Shown in pieces: positions 56,039 to 63,958 of a DNA stretch of 64,000 nt. A model generated the notes under the pieces. The model saw only the letters and a list, made by a program, of their open reading frames with translations, did no database searches and had not been told where the DNA came from. The stretch comes from Gammaproteobacteria bacterium (GTDB taxonomy: Bacteria > Pseudomonadota > Gammaproteobacteria > Pseudomonadales > Azotimanducaceae): contig JAPOVY010000012.1 of the NCBI GenBank assembly GCA_026707905.1, positions 1-64,000 on the forward strand, read 5' to 3'. The position numbers were made by a program, and so were the translations under genes. Position 1 is the stretch's first letter. Every line of letters begins with the position of its first letter.

Positions 56039-56912
56039 GAACGAACAACGTACGTCATACGTGAAGCGGGTACAAAATCTATTCCGAGGTGCGGTTCGGA
56101 AGGGCGTTGACTTAACGTTTGAGCGAAAGTTCCGCAGTCTTGTCGATGAGGTATTCGAAATCGGCGACGACTTCGACCAAGAGGTTGTTCCGTTGATCGG
56201 AAACCTGCTCGAGACGTCGACGAAAAACGCACACGACATCATGGTCCCACGATCTCGTGTCGTCTCACTATCGAAAGATATGAGCCTCGAGGATGTGCTG
56301 GACGTCATCAAGGCGACTGGGCATTCTCGTTATCCGTTAATAGGCGATGATCCTGATTCGATGATCGGACTCGTCTATGTGAAAGACCTCCTCGCATCGC
56401 TACCCGCAGGAAATTCAGACGGCAGCTTTGACATCAAAGCACTGCGTCGAGACGTCAAAGTCGTGCCACAGGATCAAGGCATCGTTGCGCTTTTGGAAGA
56501 ATTCCGGAGAGAGCGCGTACATTTGGCCGTGGTAGAAAACGAATACGCTCAAATCGTCGGTCTCGTGACGATGGAGGATGTATTCGAGGAATTCTTCGGC
56601 GACATTCAGGACGAACACGATCATGGCGACGAAGCCGATTCGCTGATGGTGCATGACAACGGGGGCGCGGGACCTGAACACAACGGACACTCAGATGTCA
56701 GTGCGGACTTGTCGATTGATGAGTTCAATACATTCTTCGAGACCAACCTATCGAACGATCTAAATAACACGATCGGTGGGTATCTCGCAACCAAACTTGG
56801 CCACGTACCGGTGACGGGAGAGAAAACCAAAGAAGGCGATGTGCGTTTCGAGGTCCTTGAAGCAACAGAACGCCGCATCGTCAAGATACGCGTTACGAGG
56901 AACGGCCAATAA
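56031..56912 (+). CDS. corC: CorC/YbeX-type CBS-domain transporter-associated protein
   Basis: A 293-residue cytoplasmic protein: two CBS domains (about 60-180, with MVPRSRVVSL, SRYPLIG, GLVYVKDLL, VVENEYAQIVGLVTMEDVFEEFFGDI) and a C-terminal CorC/HlyC domain (about 210-293). CorC/YbeX is linked to magnesium and cobalt efflux. The ATG at 56031 lies inside the end of ybeY. The last codons (CAATAA) overlap the proposed ATA start of lnt. Confidence 0.92.
   Translation: MSENEQRTSYVKRVQNLFRGAVRKGVDLTFERKFRSLVDEVFEIGDDFDQEVVPLIGNLLETSTKNAHDIMVPRSRVVSLSKDMSLEDVLDVIKATGHSRYPLIGDDPDSMIGLVYVKDLLASLPAGNSDGSFDIKALRRDVKVVPQDQGIVALLEEFRRERVHLAVVENEYAQIVGLVTMEDVFEEFFGDIQDEHDHGDEADSLMVHDNGGAGPEHNGHSDVSADLSIDEFNTFFETNLSNDLNNTIGGYLATKLGHVPVTGEKTKEGDVRFEVLEATERRIVKIRVTRNGQ
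56897..56911 (+). promoter_or_regulatory. Shine-Dalgarno and non-canonical ATA start of lnt
   Basis: GAGGAA (56897-56902) is followed after 6 bases by ATA (56909-56911), which overlaps the corC stop as ATAA, the same geometry as the ATGA couplings elsewhere in this window. No ATG, GTG or TTG is present in the lnt frame between the in-frame TGA at 56858 and 57155. Confidence 0.6.
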
Positions 56913-58411
56913 GCGGATCGAAACTCGCGTTTCTTCTGCCGCTCGTATGCGGAGCAATCTATCCGCTCGGCTACGCTCCTTTTGAGTATTACCCGGTCAC
57001 CATTCTCGCGCTTGCGGGGCTCTTCTATAGTCTAAATCGCGTTCGTAGCTATCGCGCCGCTTTTTTCTACGCGTGGTGCTTCGGCGTTGCAAAGTTCGGC
57101 GTAGGTGTTTCGTGGATCTACGTTTCCATCCAGCAATACGGTGACGTTCACTGGTTGGCTGCAGGTGGCTTTGTCGCGCTATTCGTTTGTCTCATCGCTC
57201 TGTTGACTGGGCTCGTTGGCGTCGCGACTTATATTCCGGCACGAACTCGAGAGCGATACCCAACCGTTGATACAGCACTGTATCGGTGTTTTCAGTTCGC
57301 GGTCGTGTGGCTCGTCTATGAGTGGCTCAGAAGCTCCTTGATGACGGGTTTTCCAGTACTCGACGCTGGCTACGTTTTGATCAGTACGCCATTTGATGGC
57401 TTGGCACCGATACTCGGCGTCAAAGGAATCAGCTTCGCCATCGCGTTCGTTGCGGCGACTTTGGTCTCAGGGTGGGTGGCGTTGACGACTGGCGTCGTCG
57501 TTGTGCTTCTTTGCGCAGGATTAGCGCTTTTCGACTACACCGAACGTCTGGAACCGAGGCAAGTTGGCATCGTGCAAGTCAACATTCCGTTGACGGAGAA
57601 GTTCCAGATGGCACGTCGCGGTGAGACATTCCGACTGTACTCGCGTTTAACGGAATCGTTGAGTCGAAAAGACTTGGTGCTGTGGAGTGAAGCCGCATTT
57701 GCGACTGGTCAAGCCACCATGCTTGAAGCTCTAGAAATCGCCCGTACCTCGGCCAATCACAGGTACGTTGCGACAGGATATGTCGAATTTGAGAACGAAC
57801 GTCGATTCAATTCATTGTTGATCTCTGGAGAGGATTCCGCGAACTATCGCAAGCTGCGACTCGTACCTTTCGGCGAATATGTCCCGTTACGTTCTATCCT
57901 GCAACCGATCCTTGGTATTGCGAACGTACCGTATTCGGACCTAGAAGTCGGTGATCGAACCGATCGATCATTGAACGTCACAGGTCTCAGTCTGGTACCA
58001 GCCATTTGCTACGAGGCAAGCTTCGAGAACGACGTCAGGGCTGCCGTTCGTCAAAGCGGCGCGGATGCGATTGTGGTGGTCAGTGAGGACGCCTGGTTTG
58101 GTGACTCATTTGCCCCACATCAGAACTTTGAGATGGCACGGATGCGCGCGCGTGAGCATGGCCGCTATCTCGTCCGAGCGGCGAATAGCGGTATCTCCGG
58201 CATTGTTGGTCCCGATGGCGAGGTGATCGCTCAAGCCGACCAATTCGTCCGTACGACCGTCGAAGGTCAGATTTTCACGATGTCTGGTAATACGCCGTTT
58301 ACGAGATTTGGTGGATTGCTCTTGAACGTGTTACTGATGTTCGGGATCTTTTGGATTACCGTAAATCGAGTGATCGGGTGGCGTCAAGTAACCAAGAAAC
58401 TGCCATTTTGA
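56909..58411 (+). CDS. lnt: apolipoprotein N-acyltransferase (non-canonical start)
   Basis: About 500 residues. The N-terminal membrane bundle (LAFLLPLVCGAIYPLGYAP, then GVSWIYVSIQQYG) is homologous to Lnt, followed by a nitrilase domain with catalytic Glu261 (LWSEAAF), Lys315 (KLRLVPFGEYVP) and Cys367 (AICYEASF), equivalent to E. coli E267, K335 and C387. It adds the third acyl chain to lipoproteins in the inner membrane. The first ordinary start, TTG at 57155, would delete the first spans, so an ATA at 56909 is proposed. A CTG at 56936 is less suitable. Confidence 0.88.
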   Translation: MSGSKLAFLLPLVCGAIYPLGYAPFEYYPVTILALAGLFYSLNRVRSYRAAFFYAWCFGVAKFGVGVSWIYVSIQQYGDVHWLAAGGFVALFVCLIALLTGLVGVATYIPARTRERYPTVDTALYRCFQFAVVWLVYEWLRSSLMTGFPVLDAGYVLISTPFDGLAPILGVKGISFAIAFVAATLVSGWVALTTGVVVVLLCAGLALFDYTERLEPRQVGIVQVNIPLTEKFQMARRGETFRLYSRLTESLSRKDLVLWSEAAFATGQATMLEALEIARTSANHRYVATGYVEFENERRFNSLLISGEDSANYRKLRLVPFGEYVPLRSILQPILGIANVPYSDLEVGDRTDRSLNVTGLSLVPAICYEASFENDVRAAVRQSGADAIVVVSEDAWFGDSFAPHQNFEMARMRAREHGRYLVRAANSGISGIVGPDGEVIAQADQFVRTTVEGQIFTMSGNTPFTRFGGLLLNVLLMFGIFWITVNRVIGWRQVTKKLPF

Positions 58412-58422
58412 GCCTATCGACT

Positions 58423-58818
58423 TTAATCGGTATCTAACTCCGGGAAGTACGTAGAGAAGAAGCCTCGATCTCTTGTTATAAATCGATCGGCCTTGAGTAA
58501 TGCATGGGCACCAATCAAGAAATCAGCAATGATACGAGTGCGAGGTCCACCGCTCTGACGATATTGCCGCCAACGTCGACCAGCCTCGAACGCTGCTGCC
58601 GAATCAATGAGTGAAACAGTAATGCTTGCGAACGCAAGTGCGTTATCGAGTTCTCTCCGATCCGGTATTGCGGACGCTAGCTCCGCGTAGACGACGCTTG
58701 ACACAACAATTGCACCCGAGTTATACGCTCTGCGAATTAAGTTCACAGAGTGGCTTCTATTTGTTTGGTCGTCGAAGAGTACATCGATCAGGATATTTGT
58801 GTCGACAGCGGTAATCAA
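58423..58818 (-). CDS. VapC-type PIN-domain toxin
   Basis: A 131-residue PIN-domain ribonuclease: ITAVDTNILIDVLFDD at the N-terminus with the first catalytic Asp, conserved acidic residues in VVYAELASAI and DFLIGAHAL, and FITRDRGFF near the end. VapC toxins cut tRNA or rRNA and are held inactive by the cognate antitoxin. The ATG overlaps the end of the antitoxin gene by four bases. The pair follows lnt on the opposite strand. Confidence 0.85.
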   Translation of the reverse strand: MITAVDTNILIDVLFDDQTNRSHSVNLIRRAYNSGAIVVSSVVYAELASAIPDRRELDNALAFASITVSLIDSAAAFEAGRRWRQYRQSGGPRTRIIADFLIGAHALLKADRFITRDRGFFSTYFPELDTD

Positions 58819-59036
58819 CGTCCTCGAATTTCCTCGATGAATTCATCCGTGCTTTCGTATCCGAAGTCCGTGAAAATCCCTATCATGCGATCGACTGGAT
58901 GCGAAGAGGTAGAGCGTTTTTGTAATAACAGACCGTTCTCGGTCGGCAGTAACTCCACCTCAACATTGTGATGCATTCCGAATCGGTCCCTCAGGGTCTT
59001 CGGGATCGTGATCTGACCTCTCTCTGATATCCTCAT
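58815..59036 (-). CDS. AbrB/MazE-fold antitoxin (VapB-type)
   Basis: A 73-residue protein: N-terminal swapped-hairpin DNA-binding domain (MRISERGQITIPKTLRDRFGM, of which the first 20 residues are the AbrB core) and a C-terminal acidic toxin-binding tail (STDEFIEEIRGR). It should neutralise the VapC encoded downstream and repress its own promoter. I chose the ATG at 59036 because the fold begins there; the frame stays open to 59078. Confidence 0.85.
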   Translation of the reverse strand: MRISERGQITIPKTLRDRFGMHHNVEVELLPTENGLLLQKRSTSSHPVDRMIGIFTDFGYESTDEFIEEIRGR

Positions 59037-59045
59037 TGATTTCCA

Positions 59046-59076
59046 GATATGAATTTCGTGGTACGGAAATCGTATC
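59046..59076. promoter_or_regulatory. imperfect inverted repeat, candidate VapBC operator
   Basis: Half-sites at 59046-59057 (GATATGAATTTC) and 59065-59076 (GGAAATCGTATC) agree at 9 of 12 positions when inverted, with 7 bases between. An overlapping perfect pair, GATTTCC (59038-59044) and GGAAATC (59065-59071), is also present. The site lies just upstream of the antitoxin start, where VapB-type proteins bind. Confidence 0.35.
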
Positions 59077-59156
59077 AAAATAAACTAACTACATATCGAA
59101 GTAGTTGAAGAACAGACACGAAAAATCGACTATCAATTGGAGCTAAAACCGCAAGA

Positions 59157-60815
59157 TCAATTGGCAGTCAGAAAGCTACCGTATTGAGAGAATCGTGTGT
59201 CTTGGCGCGTGATTACTTCAATTACGGTCACGCGACCGTCAGCATTTTCACGTTGAGCTTTTTCTAATGCTGGAACAAGCTCCCGAGGATCTTCAACTTT
59301 GATCCCCGTCGCACCCATGGCTTTCCCTAGATCGGCATAGTCCCCGGTTTGGTTACCAGCGCCGTACTTCTCCATCGCTACCGGCATCTTCGTGTCGTAT
59401 CCACCCATCGTTCCGTTGTTAATCACGACGGTCGTAATCGGTACTTCCGCGCGTACCGCGGTTTCAATTTCAGTTCCCGTGTGACCAAATGCGAGGTCGC
59501 CCATGAAATTCATGCAGTACTTCTCAGGTGATGCAAGTTTCGCGCCGATCGCGAGTGGGATTCCGTAACCAAGGTGGGTCGTCTTACCCCAGCCAATGTA
59601 CCCGCGGGGTAGTGTCGCCGTGTAAAACGGCATGATCTGGTCACGCGGATTACCAGCGTCGTGGGTAACGATGGAGTTTTCGTGGTCAACGATGTTGTTG
59701 ATTTCGTTGATCACGCGATAAGGGTTCACCGGTGTTTCATCTGAAGTCAGAAGGGGCGCCCATTCATTCAACCATTCAGCTTTCGTATTCGCAATGTCAG
59801 TCTGAAGTGTCGTGTTGGTCTCACGACCATTGTCACCTACTTGCGCTTTCACTTCATCGATCATTGCGTCAAGTGTCAGTTTGGCATCGCCAACAAGACC
59901 GAGATCCACATCGTAGTCCTTGTTGATGTCTTCCGCTGAGATGGTGGAGTGAATCAGCACTTTGTTGTTCGGGATTGCTAATCCAAATCCTGTGCGTGTT
60001 AAACCGGACCCAATCGCGAACAATACATCCGATTCGCCGAGCCATTTGTACACAGCCTTTGGAGCTGTGCGATTAGCGGACCCAAGCGCCAATGGATGGT
60101 CATCAGGAAACGCGCTCTTGCCTTCCATCGTGGTAATGACAGGAATCTGCGCGAGCTCTGCTAGCGATCGCAGTTCATTGGTTGCGTCTGCGTACAGTAC
60201 ACCTTGACCCACCCAAAGTACTGGGTTTTCTGCGTTCAAAAGCGTCTTCACTGCATCTTTGACGTCGCTCGCATTTGGCGCTGTACGCATCACCTTGGTT
60301 GGTCGATACGGTGGAAGATCGGCAGGTACTTCTTTGCCGAGTACGTCGCCGTGCATTTCGACAACGACCGGACCCGGGCGACCATGCTTCAGTGCATGGA
60401 ACGCGCGTCGCATTTCTCGGCTTGTTTGGCCGATTTGGTCGATAGAAATGGCGAGTTTTGAGACGTGTGCGTAATTCTTGACCGCTGAAAAGTTCGGTGC
60501 GATATCGTAGCTACCTGTACCTGAACCGCCAGGTAAGAACAGCAAAGGAACAGCTTCACCCCAAGCTTGTGCGATCCCGCCAAAGGAGTTCTCGACACCA
60601 GGACCGGATTGGGACGCGAACACGCCGACTTGCTTTCCAGCCATCGTTCGTGCATAGCCGTCTGCCGCATTGATGCCTCCTCTTTCTTGACGAAAGACGA
60701 TCGGGCGAATACCAACGCGCGCTGCTGCTTCGATCAGCGAATTAGCCGGGAAACAAGCCATCCATTCGACGCCTTCAGCTTTCAAACATTGTGCAATTAG
60801 GTCAAATCCGTTCAT
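59157..60815 (-). CDS. thiamine-diphosphate-dependent enzyme (acetolactate synthase-like)
   Basis: A 552-residue TPP enzyme: catalytic Glu in RQERGGINAADGYARTMAGK, SGPGVENSFGGIAQAW, central domain with LWVGQGVLYADA, and the C-terminal TPP motif MGDLAFGHTGTEIETAVRAEVPITTVVINNG (GDL...NN in place of the more usual GDG). It belongs to the acetolactate synthase/oxalyl-CoA decarboxylase/glyoxylate carboligase group. The reaction cannot be fixed by eye. No small regulatory subunit follows, so branched-chain synthesis is unlikely. It precedes an unrelated pdxA on the same strand by 19 bases. Confidence 0.8.
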   Translation of the reverse strand: MNGFDLIAQCLKAEGVEWMACFPANSLIEAAARVGIRPIVFRQERGGINAADGYARTMAGKQVGVFASQSGPGVENSFGGIAQAWGEAVPLLFLPGGSGTGSYDIAPNFSAVKNYAHVSKLAISIDQIGQTSREMRRAFHALKHGRPGPVVVEMHGDVLGKEVPADLPPYRPTKVMRTAPNASDVKDAVKTLLNAENPVLWVGQGVLYADATNELRSLAELAQIPVITTMEGKSAFPDDHPLALGSANRTAPKAVYKWLGESDVLFAIGSGLTRTGFGLAIPNNKVLIHSTISAEDINKDYDVDLGLVGDAKLTLDAMIDEVKAQVGDNGRETNTTLQTDIANTKAEWLNEWAPLLTSDETPVNPYRVINEINNIVDHENSIVTHDAGNPRDQIMPFYTATLPRGYIGWGKTTHLGYGIPLAIGAKLASPEKYCMNFMGDLAFGHTGTEIETAVRAEVPITTVVINNGTMGGYDTKMPVAMEKYGAGNQTGDYADLGKAMGATGIKVEDPRELVPALEKAQRENADGRVTVIEVITRQDTRFSQYGSFLTAN

Positions 60816-60834
60816 TTCTCTAATCTCTTGATAT

Positions 60835-61830
60835 TCAGTTTGGTCCAGTTGAGCTCAACATTTTCTCCGCGTATTGGATTGCATGTCTGAGGGAATCAAT
60901 GCGTGCAATCCCTTTCCACGCGATGTCGAAGGCTGTGCCATGGTCTACAGAGGTTCGGATGATAGGCAAACCCAACGTGACGTTCACCGCTCGGTCGAAA
61001 GCAATGAGCTTCATTGGTGCGTGACCTTGGTCGTGATACATGCAAACTAAGGCGTCAAAACGGTCAAGCTCGATGGCTTGCCTGAATACCGTATCCGCGG
61101 GGTAGGGTCCGCTTACGTTTACACCTCGAGATTTCAGGTCACGCAGTTCAGGTTCGATGATGTCCCGTTCCTCGGTACCGAACATACCGCTTTCGCCAGC
61201 GTGGGGGTTCAGTCCACAGACGCCGATGCGTGGACTCGTTATGAAACGACTAAGAGCGTCGTCGGTTAACTCGATCGTACGCTTCAAGCGTTTAGACGTT
61301 AATCGTTCGATTGCTTCTCTTAGTGATACGTGTGTGCTTACGTGGCTTACGGCGACTTCGTCAGTCGCAAGCATCATCACGACATCGTCGACTTCGCAAA
61401 GTTCTGCAAGCAGCTCTGTATGACCGGTGAATGTGGGGTGGCTTCGCTGCGTCGCTTCTTTGTTCATGGGCAGCGTGACAACTGCCGAAACGTCGCCGCG
61501 GAGAGCGGCTTGCGTAGCGAGCGTCACATATCGATGCGCTGCGTCACCCGCGAATTCGCTGAGTACACCTGGAGTTAGGTGCGACGCCTTCAAGCAACCG
61601 CAGTCCCATAGATTGAGCTGGTCCTCTTTGGTATCGTCGAGATCCGCGAGACAATGGATGGGAACATCTAGTCTGAGACGCTCTACACCTGTCTTGAGGA
61701 TTGAGTGATCGCCGAACACGACACTCATATCAGGTAAAACGCCCGCTGAAAATGATCTGAGAAGAATCTCTGGACCGACGCCTGACGCGTCACCCATCGT
61801 GATTGCAATTCGCGCCGATTCTGGGTTCAC
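60835..61830 (-). CDS. pdxA: 4-hydroxythreonine-4-phosphate dehydrogenase family protein
   Basis: A 331-residue PdxA-type dehydrogenase: RIAITMGDASGVGPEI at the start, metal histidines in FTGHTELLAELC, GLNPHAGESGMFG and MYHDQGHAPMK, and the terminal VDHGTAFDIAWKG. PdxA oxidises 4-phosphohydroxy-L-threonine in pyridoxal phosphate synthesis. Catabolic PdxA2 paralogues exist; the usual partners ksgA and surA are absent here, so a catabolic role with the neighbouring TPP enzyme is also possible. Confidence 0.85.
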   Translation of the reverse strand: MNPESARIAITMGDASGVGPEILLRSFSAGVLPDMSVVFGDHSILKTGVERLRLDVPIHCLADLDDTKEDQLNLWDCGCLKASHLTPGVLSEFAGDAAHRYVTLATQAALRGDVSAVVTLPMNKEATQRSHPTFTGHTELLAELCEVDDVVMMLATDEVAVSHVSTHVSLREAIERLTSKRLKRTIELTDDALSRFITSPRIGVCGLNPHAGESGMFGTEERDIIEPELRDLKSRGVNVSGPYPADTVFRQAIELDRFDALVCMYHDQGHAPMKLIAFDRAVNVTLGLPIIRTSVDHGTAFDIAWKGIARIDSLRHAIQYAEKMLSSTGPN

Positions 61831-61875
61831 GTTTAGCTAGAACTTAAATCAGGTGTTTCACGAACGTATGCGGAC

Positions 61876-62115
61876 TTATGCCCGACCATGAACTTGCATT
61901 CCTGCGATAGATCGATACGCGAACATTAGGCACGCTTGAATATCGTCTTGCTGTAAATCGGGGTATTCCTTCAAAATGATCTCATTTGTATCACCGGCAG
62001 CTAGCATCGCTAGGATGTGTTCAACGGCAATTCTCATATCTCGAATAATCGGCTTCCCGCCAAAGACATCTGATCGTACAGTAATACGATCGAGAAGTTG
62101 ATCCTCATTCTTCAT
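61876..62115 (-). CDS. DUF433 family protein (antitoxin-like)
   Basis: A 79-residue protein with the DUF433 pattern: ITVRSDVFGGKPIIRDMRIAVEHILAMLAAGDT.NEIL-type ILKEYPDLQQDDIQACLMFA. DUF433 proteins often pair with a DUF5615 PIN-like toxin encoded just downstream. Here the next gene downstream is pdxA and no DUF5615-like frame exists, so this looks like an orphan. It lies 250 bases from a tyrosine recombinase and may be part of accessory DNA. Confidence 0.8.
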   Translation of the reverse strand: MKNEDQLLDRITVRSDVFGGKPIIRDMRIAVEHILAMLAAGDTNEIILKEYPDLQQDDIQACLMFAYRSIAGMQVHGRA

Positions 62116-62296
62116 ATTGGATCTCGCATGCCACGCTGTTGACTACACAGTCGATTGAACAGCGTCGGTTTAAGAAACTTGGTTCTTGCTTCGAACGAGT
62201 GTTCACGCGACACGCCTCTTGGCGTCAGATCGATGGACTCACGTTTAGGATGGCGCAAATACCGAGAGCTCAAACCATAAACTCCAACGATCGTTA

Positions 62297-62318
62297 TCGC
62301 AATTTAATTGGATTGCGA
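62297..62318. repeat. 7-bp inverted repeat between DUF433 and recombinase genes
   Basis: TCGCAAT and ATTGCGA flank an 8-base AT-rich loop in the 250-base gap (62116-62365). The gap has no recognisable gene; a weak plus-strand frame from 62139 has no family features. The repeat may be an operator or a transcript hairpin, without a T-run. Confidence 0.3.
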
Positions 62319-62365
62319 ATACACGTTGAAGGGATCGAATTTTCGCTGTTCTGTTTAGTCAGACA

Positions 62366-63226
62366 CTAGCCTAAATAAACTCGGGTAATTTCAATTCGGT
62401 TGTGACCCAGTTCACGACTGATTTTTAGTCGTACTTCCTGATCGATCTCCTGCTGGCGTTTCGTAAGCTCTGAAAACCTCAGACCGCCTCCGGACGGCGG
62501 ATACCGCCCCGTAAGTTTCAAATAGCGACGCTGAGCGTATCCGTGACGCAGTCCGTGTAGATTGTTCAGTCTAGCTTGCTCAATGTAATGTTCATACCGT
62601 CTGAGTTGGTGTTTGTAGAGGCATTCGCTCGGGATCAACGAGCCGGAACCTACGAATTCATGAATCCAATCCAGAATCTCACGCTGCGACAGTTCAGCGA
62701 TGGGGATGTCGCGCGGTCGTCCACCCTTGGTCCACGAACCTTTGAGTCGGATGAACGTCTCCTGATCGGCAAAGCTCGGTCGAAACTTAATCGATTCTTC
62801 GCGCCGTAGTCCGAACGCTTGCTGCAGACGCACGCTCATGCGTACGTAGTCGTTTTTGATGCGTAGGAAGGCGTCTTCACTGAGGAACTGTGCCTTGTCT
62901 CGCGGTGTATGGTCGCGTGAAGGTATACCGTAGTGTTCGTTGGAAGGGTGCACGAGGTGCGTCTTGCCGACTTTCTCGGCCCACCAGCGGATGTCGGTCA
63001 TGTAGTTCTGCAAGGTGCCGGGGGTATTCCCGTTCGCGATCCAATGTTCGACCAGTGCCGTCACGTGTTTGGGTTTTAGCGAGGTTGCATGCATGTGGTA
63101 GAAGCCGAGTTCTTGGAGGGTGTTCGCATGCCGTTGCATTCGGGCGTATCGCTGCCCGCGCGTGGAATAGCTGCCGTCGCGGTTGCGACGGCAGAGGATC
63201 GATAGCTCGAAGTTCAGATCTTTCAC
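62366..63226 (-). CDS. tyrosine recombinase / integrase (phage-integrase, Integrase_1-type)
   Basis: A 286-residue protein: N-terminal SAM-like DNA-binding domain (about 25-105, TPGTLQNYMTDIRWW) and a catalytic domain with the first Arg in FGLRREES, Lys in SWTKGGRPRDIP, HGLRHGYAQ for His-x-x-Arg, a late His in ELGHNRIEITRVYLG and the nucleophile Tyr four residues from the end. This matches the solitary integrases of the Integrase_1/Phage_int_SAM_2 kind that lie in islands of Gammaproteobacteria. There is no excisionase, tRNA or phage gene in the window. The ATG at 63226 is close to a long repeat-rich gap on its right. Confidence 0.85.
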   Translation of the reverse strand: MKDLNFELSILCRRNRDGSYSTRGQRYARMQRHANTLQELGFYHMHATSLKPKHVTALVEHWIANGNTPGTLQNYMTDIRWWAEKVGKTHLVHPSNEHYGIPSRDHTPRDKAQFLSEDAFLRIKNDYVRMSVRLQQAFGLRREESIKFRPSFADQETFIRLKGSWTKGGRPRDIPIAELSQREILDWIHEFVGSGSLIPSECLYKHQLRRYEHYIEQARLNNLHGLRHGYAQRRYLKLTGRYPPSGGGLRFSELTKRQQEIDQEVRLKISRELGHNRIEITRVYLG

Positions 63227-63345
63227 GGCGCAGGTGCATTGGTGAGTGGTAATGACATCATTGGGATCCTTTCCTGCAATGATCGCGACAAGTGCGGTAC
63301 GTCATGGGACGCCAACCCCCGATCTGAACGGTCCTGGCTTGGACG

Positions 63346-63379
63346 GTACGTCTTGTTCCTGTTGGAACAACAGACGTAC
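63346..63379. repeat. long hairpin with 14 base pairs
   Basis: GTACGTC-TTGTTCC (63346-63359) pairs with GGAACAA-GACGTAC (63364-63370 and 63373-63379) around the loop TGTT, with one 2-base bulge (CA at 63371-63372). The 5' arm sequence CGGTACGTC also occurs 49 bases earlier (63295-63303), forming a direct repeat. Confidence 0.6.
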
Positions 63380-63686
63380 GGGTTTCGCCGAACGCAGCGG
63401 TATTCACCGAAGCGCGAATGAAGAAGCCAACTGTAGTTGCACCTTGCCGAATGGCGACGTTGAAGATGAGTTCACGTGGTTAACACGGGACAGCTTCAAG
63501 AACTCCTGGCTGTTCTCGCTGCAGATGACCGTGCAGCGCGGTTAATTCGTTCACGCGAGCAAGGGTAGGGATTGGACGCCCGTGTCGTGCGGAAAACCAT
63601 GTCAAGGATTGAATTGGTTTTCGTGATCTAAGGTGCTTTCGATGCTTTAGGATGCCGTAGCGCCGATGCGCATTTCAGCAACGAAG

Positions 63687-63713
63687 CAACTTGATAACCG
63701 GGTTATCAAGTTG
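63687..63713. repeat. perfect 13-bp inverted repeat with 1-base centre
   Basis: CAACTTGATAACC and GGTTATCAAGTTG flank a single G. There is no following T-run, so it is not an intrinsic terminator. Length and perfection suggest a protein-binding site: operator, recombinase or replication-type element. It is about 460 bases upstream of the recombinase start. Confidence 0.7.
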
Positions 63714-63841
63714 ACAATGAACGATGACCGGTGGGTTGCGCTATGAACCGTTTAGGGATCTTTAAAACGTCGCCTGGATCGATCGTAATCCGGATTGCTT
63801 CGAATTGACTGACTCACTCTATGTATTTTCGTGGCATCTGA

Positions 63842-63857
63842 AGCAAAATCTTTTGCT
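63842..63857. repeat. 7-bp inverted repeat
   Basis: AGCAAAA and TTTTGCT flank TC, forming a nearly seamless palindrome in the same gene-free stretch. It may be a binding site; there is no further support. Confidence 0.35.
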
Positions 63858-63941
63858 CTTCGACTAAGCCTACTTGCTTTGGACAGAGTCTAAGTTCGGT
63901 AGAGTTGAATCAAATGCTATCGAGGTATAGTGGATTGGCGA

Positions 63942-63958
63942 ACTTCGTGATTCGAAGT
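63942..63958. repeat. 6-bp inverted repeat
   Basis: ACTTCG and CGAAGT flank the five bases TGATT near the right edge of the window. It is listed because of its place in a cluster of inverted repeats; on its own it would be weak. Confidence 0.25.

Noticed and set aside
57155..58411. lnt starting at TTG 57155
   Set aside because: This would remove about 80 homologous residues including the first membrane spans; the conserved sequence clearly continues upstream.
62139..62369. 76-codon plus-strand frame in the gap between DUF433 and recombinase genes
   Set aside because: Poor start context, no recognisable motif, and it overlaps the end of the recombinase gene.
63246..63545. 99-codon plus-strand frame upstream of the recombinase (GTG start)
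   Set aside because: Composition is odd, no Shine-Dalgarno or family motif is seen, and it runs through the hairpin at 63346-63379. It may be real but cannot be supported.
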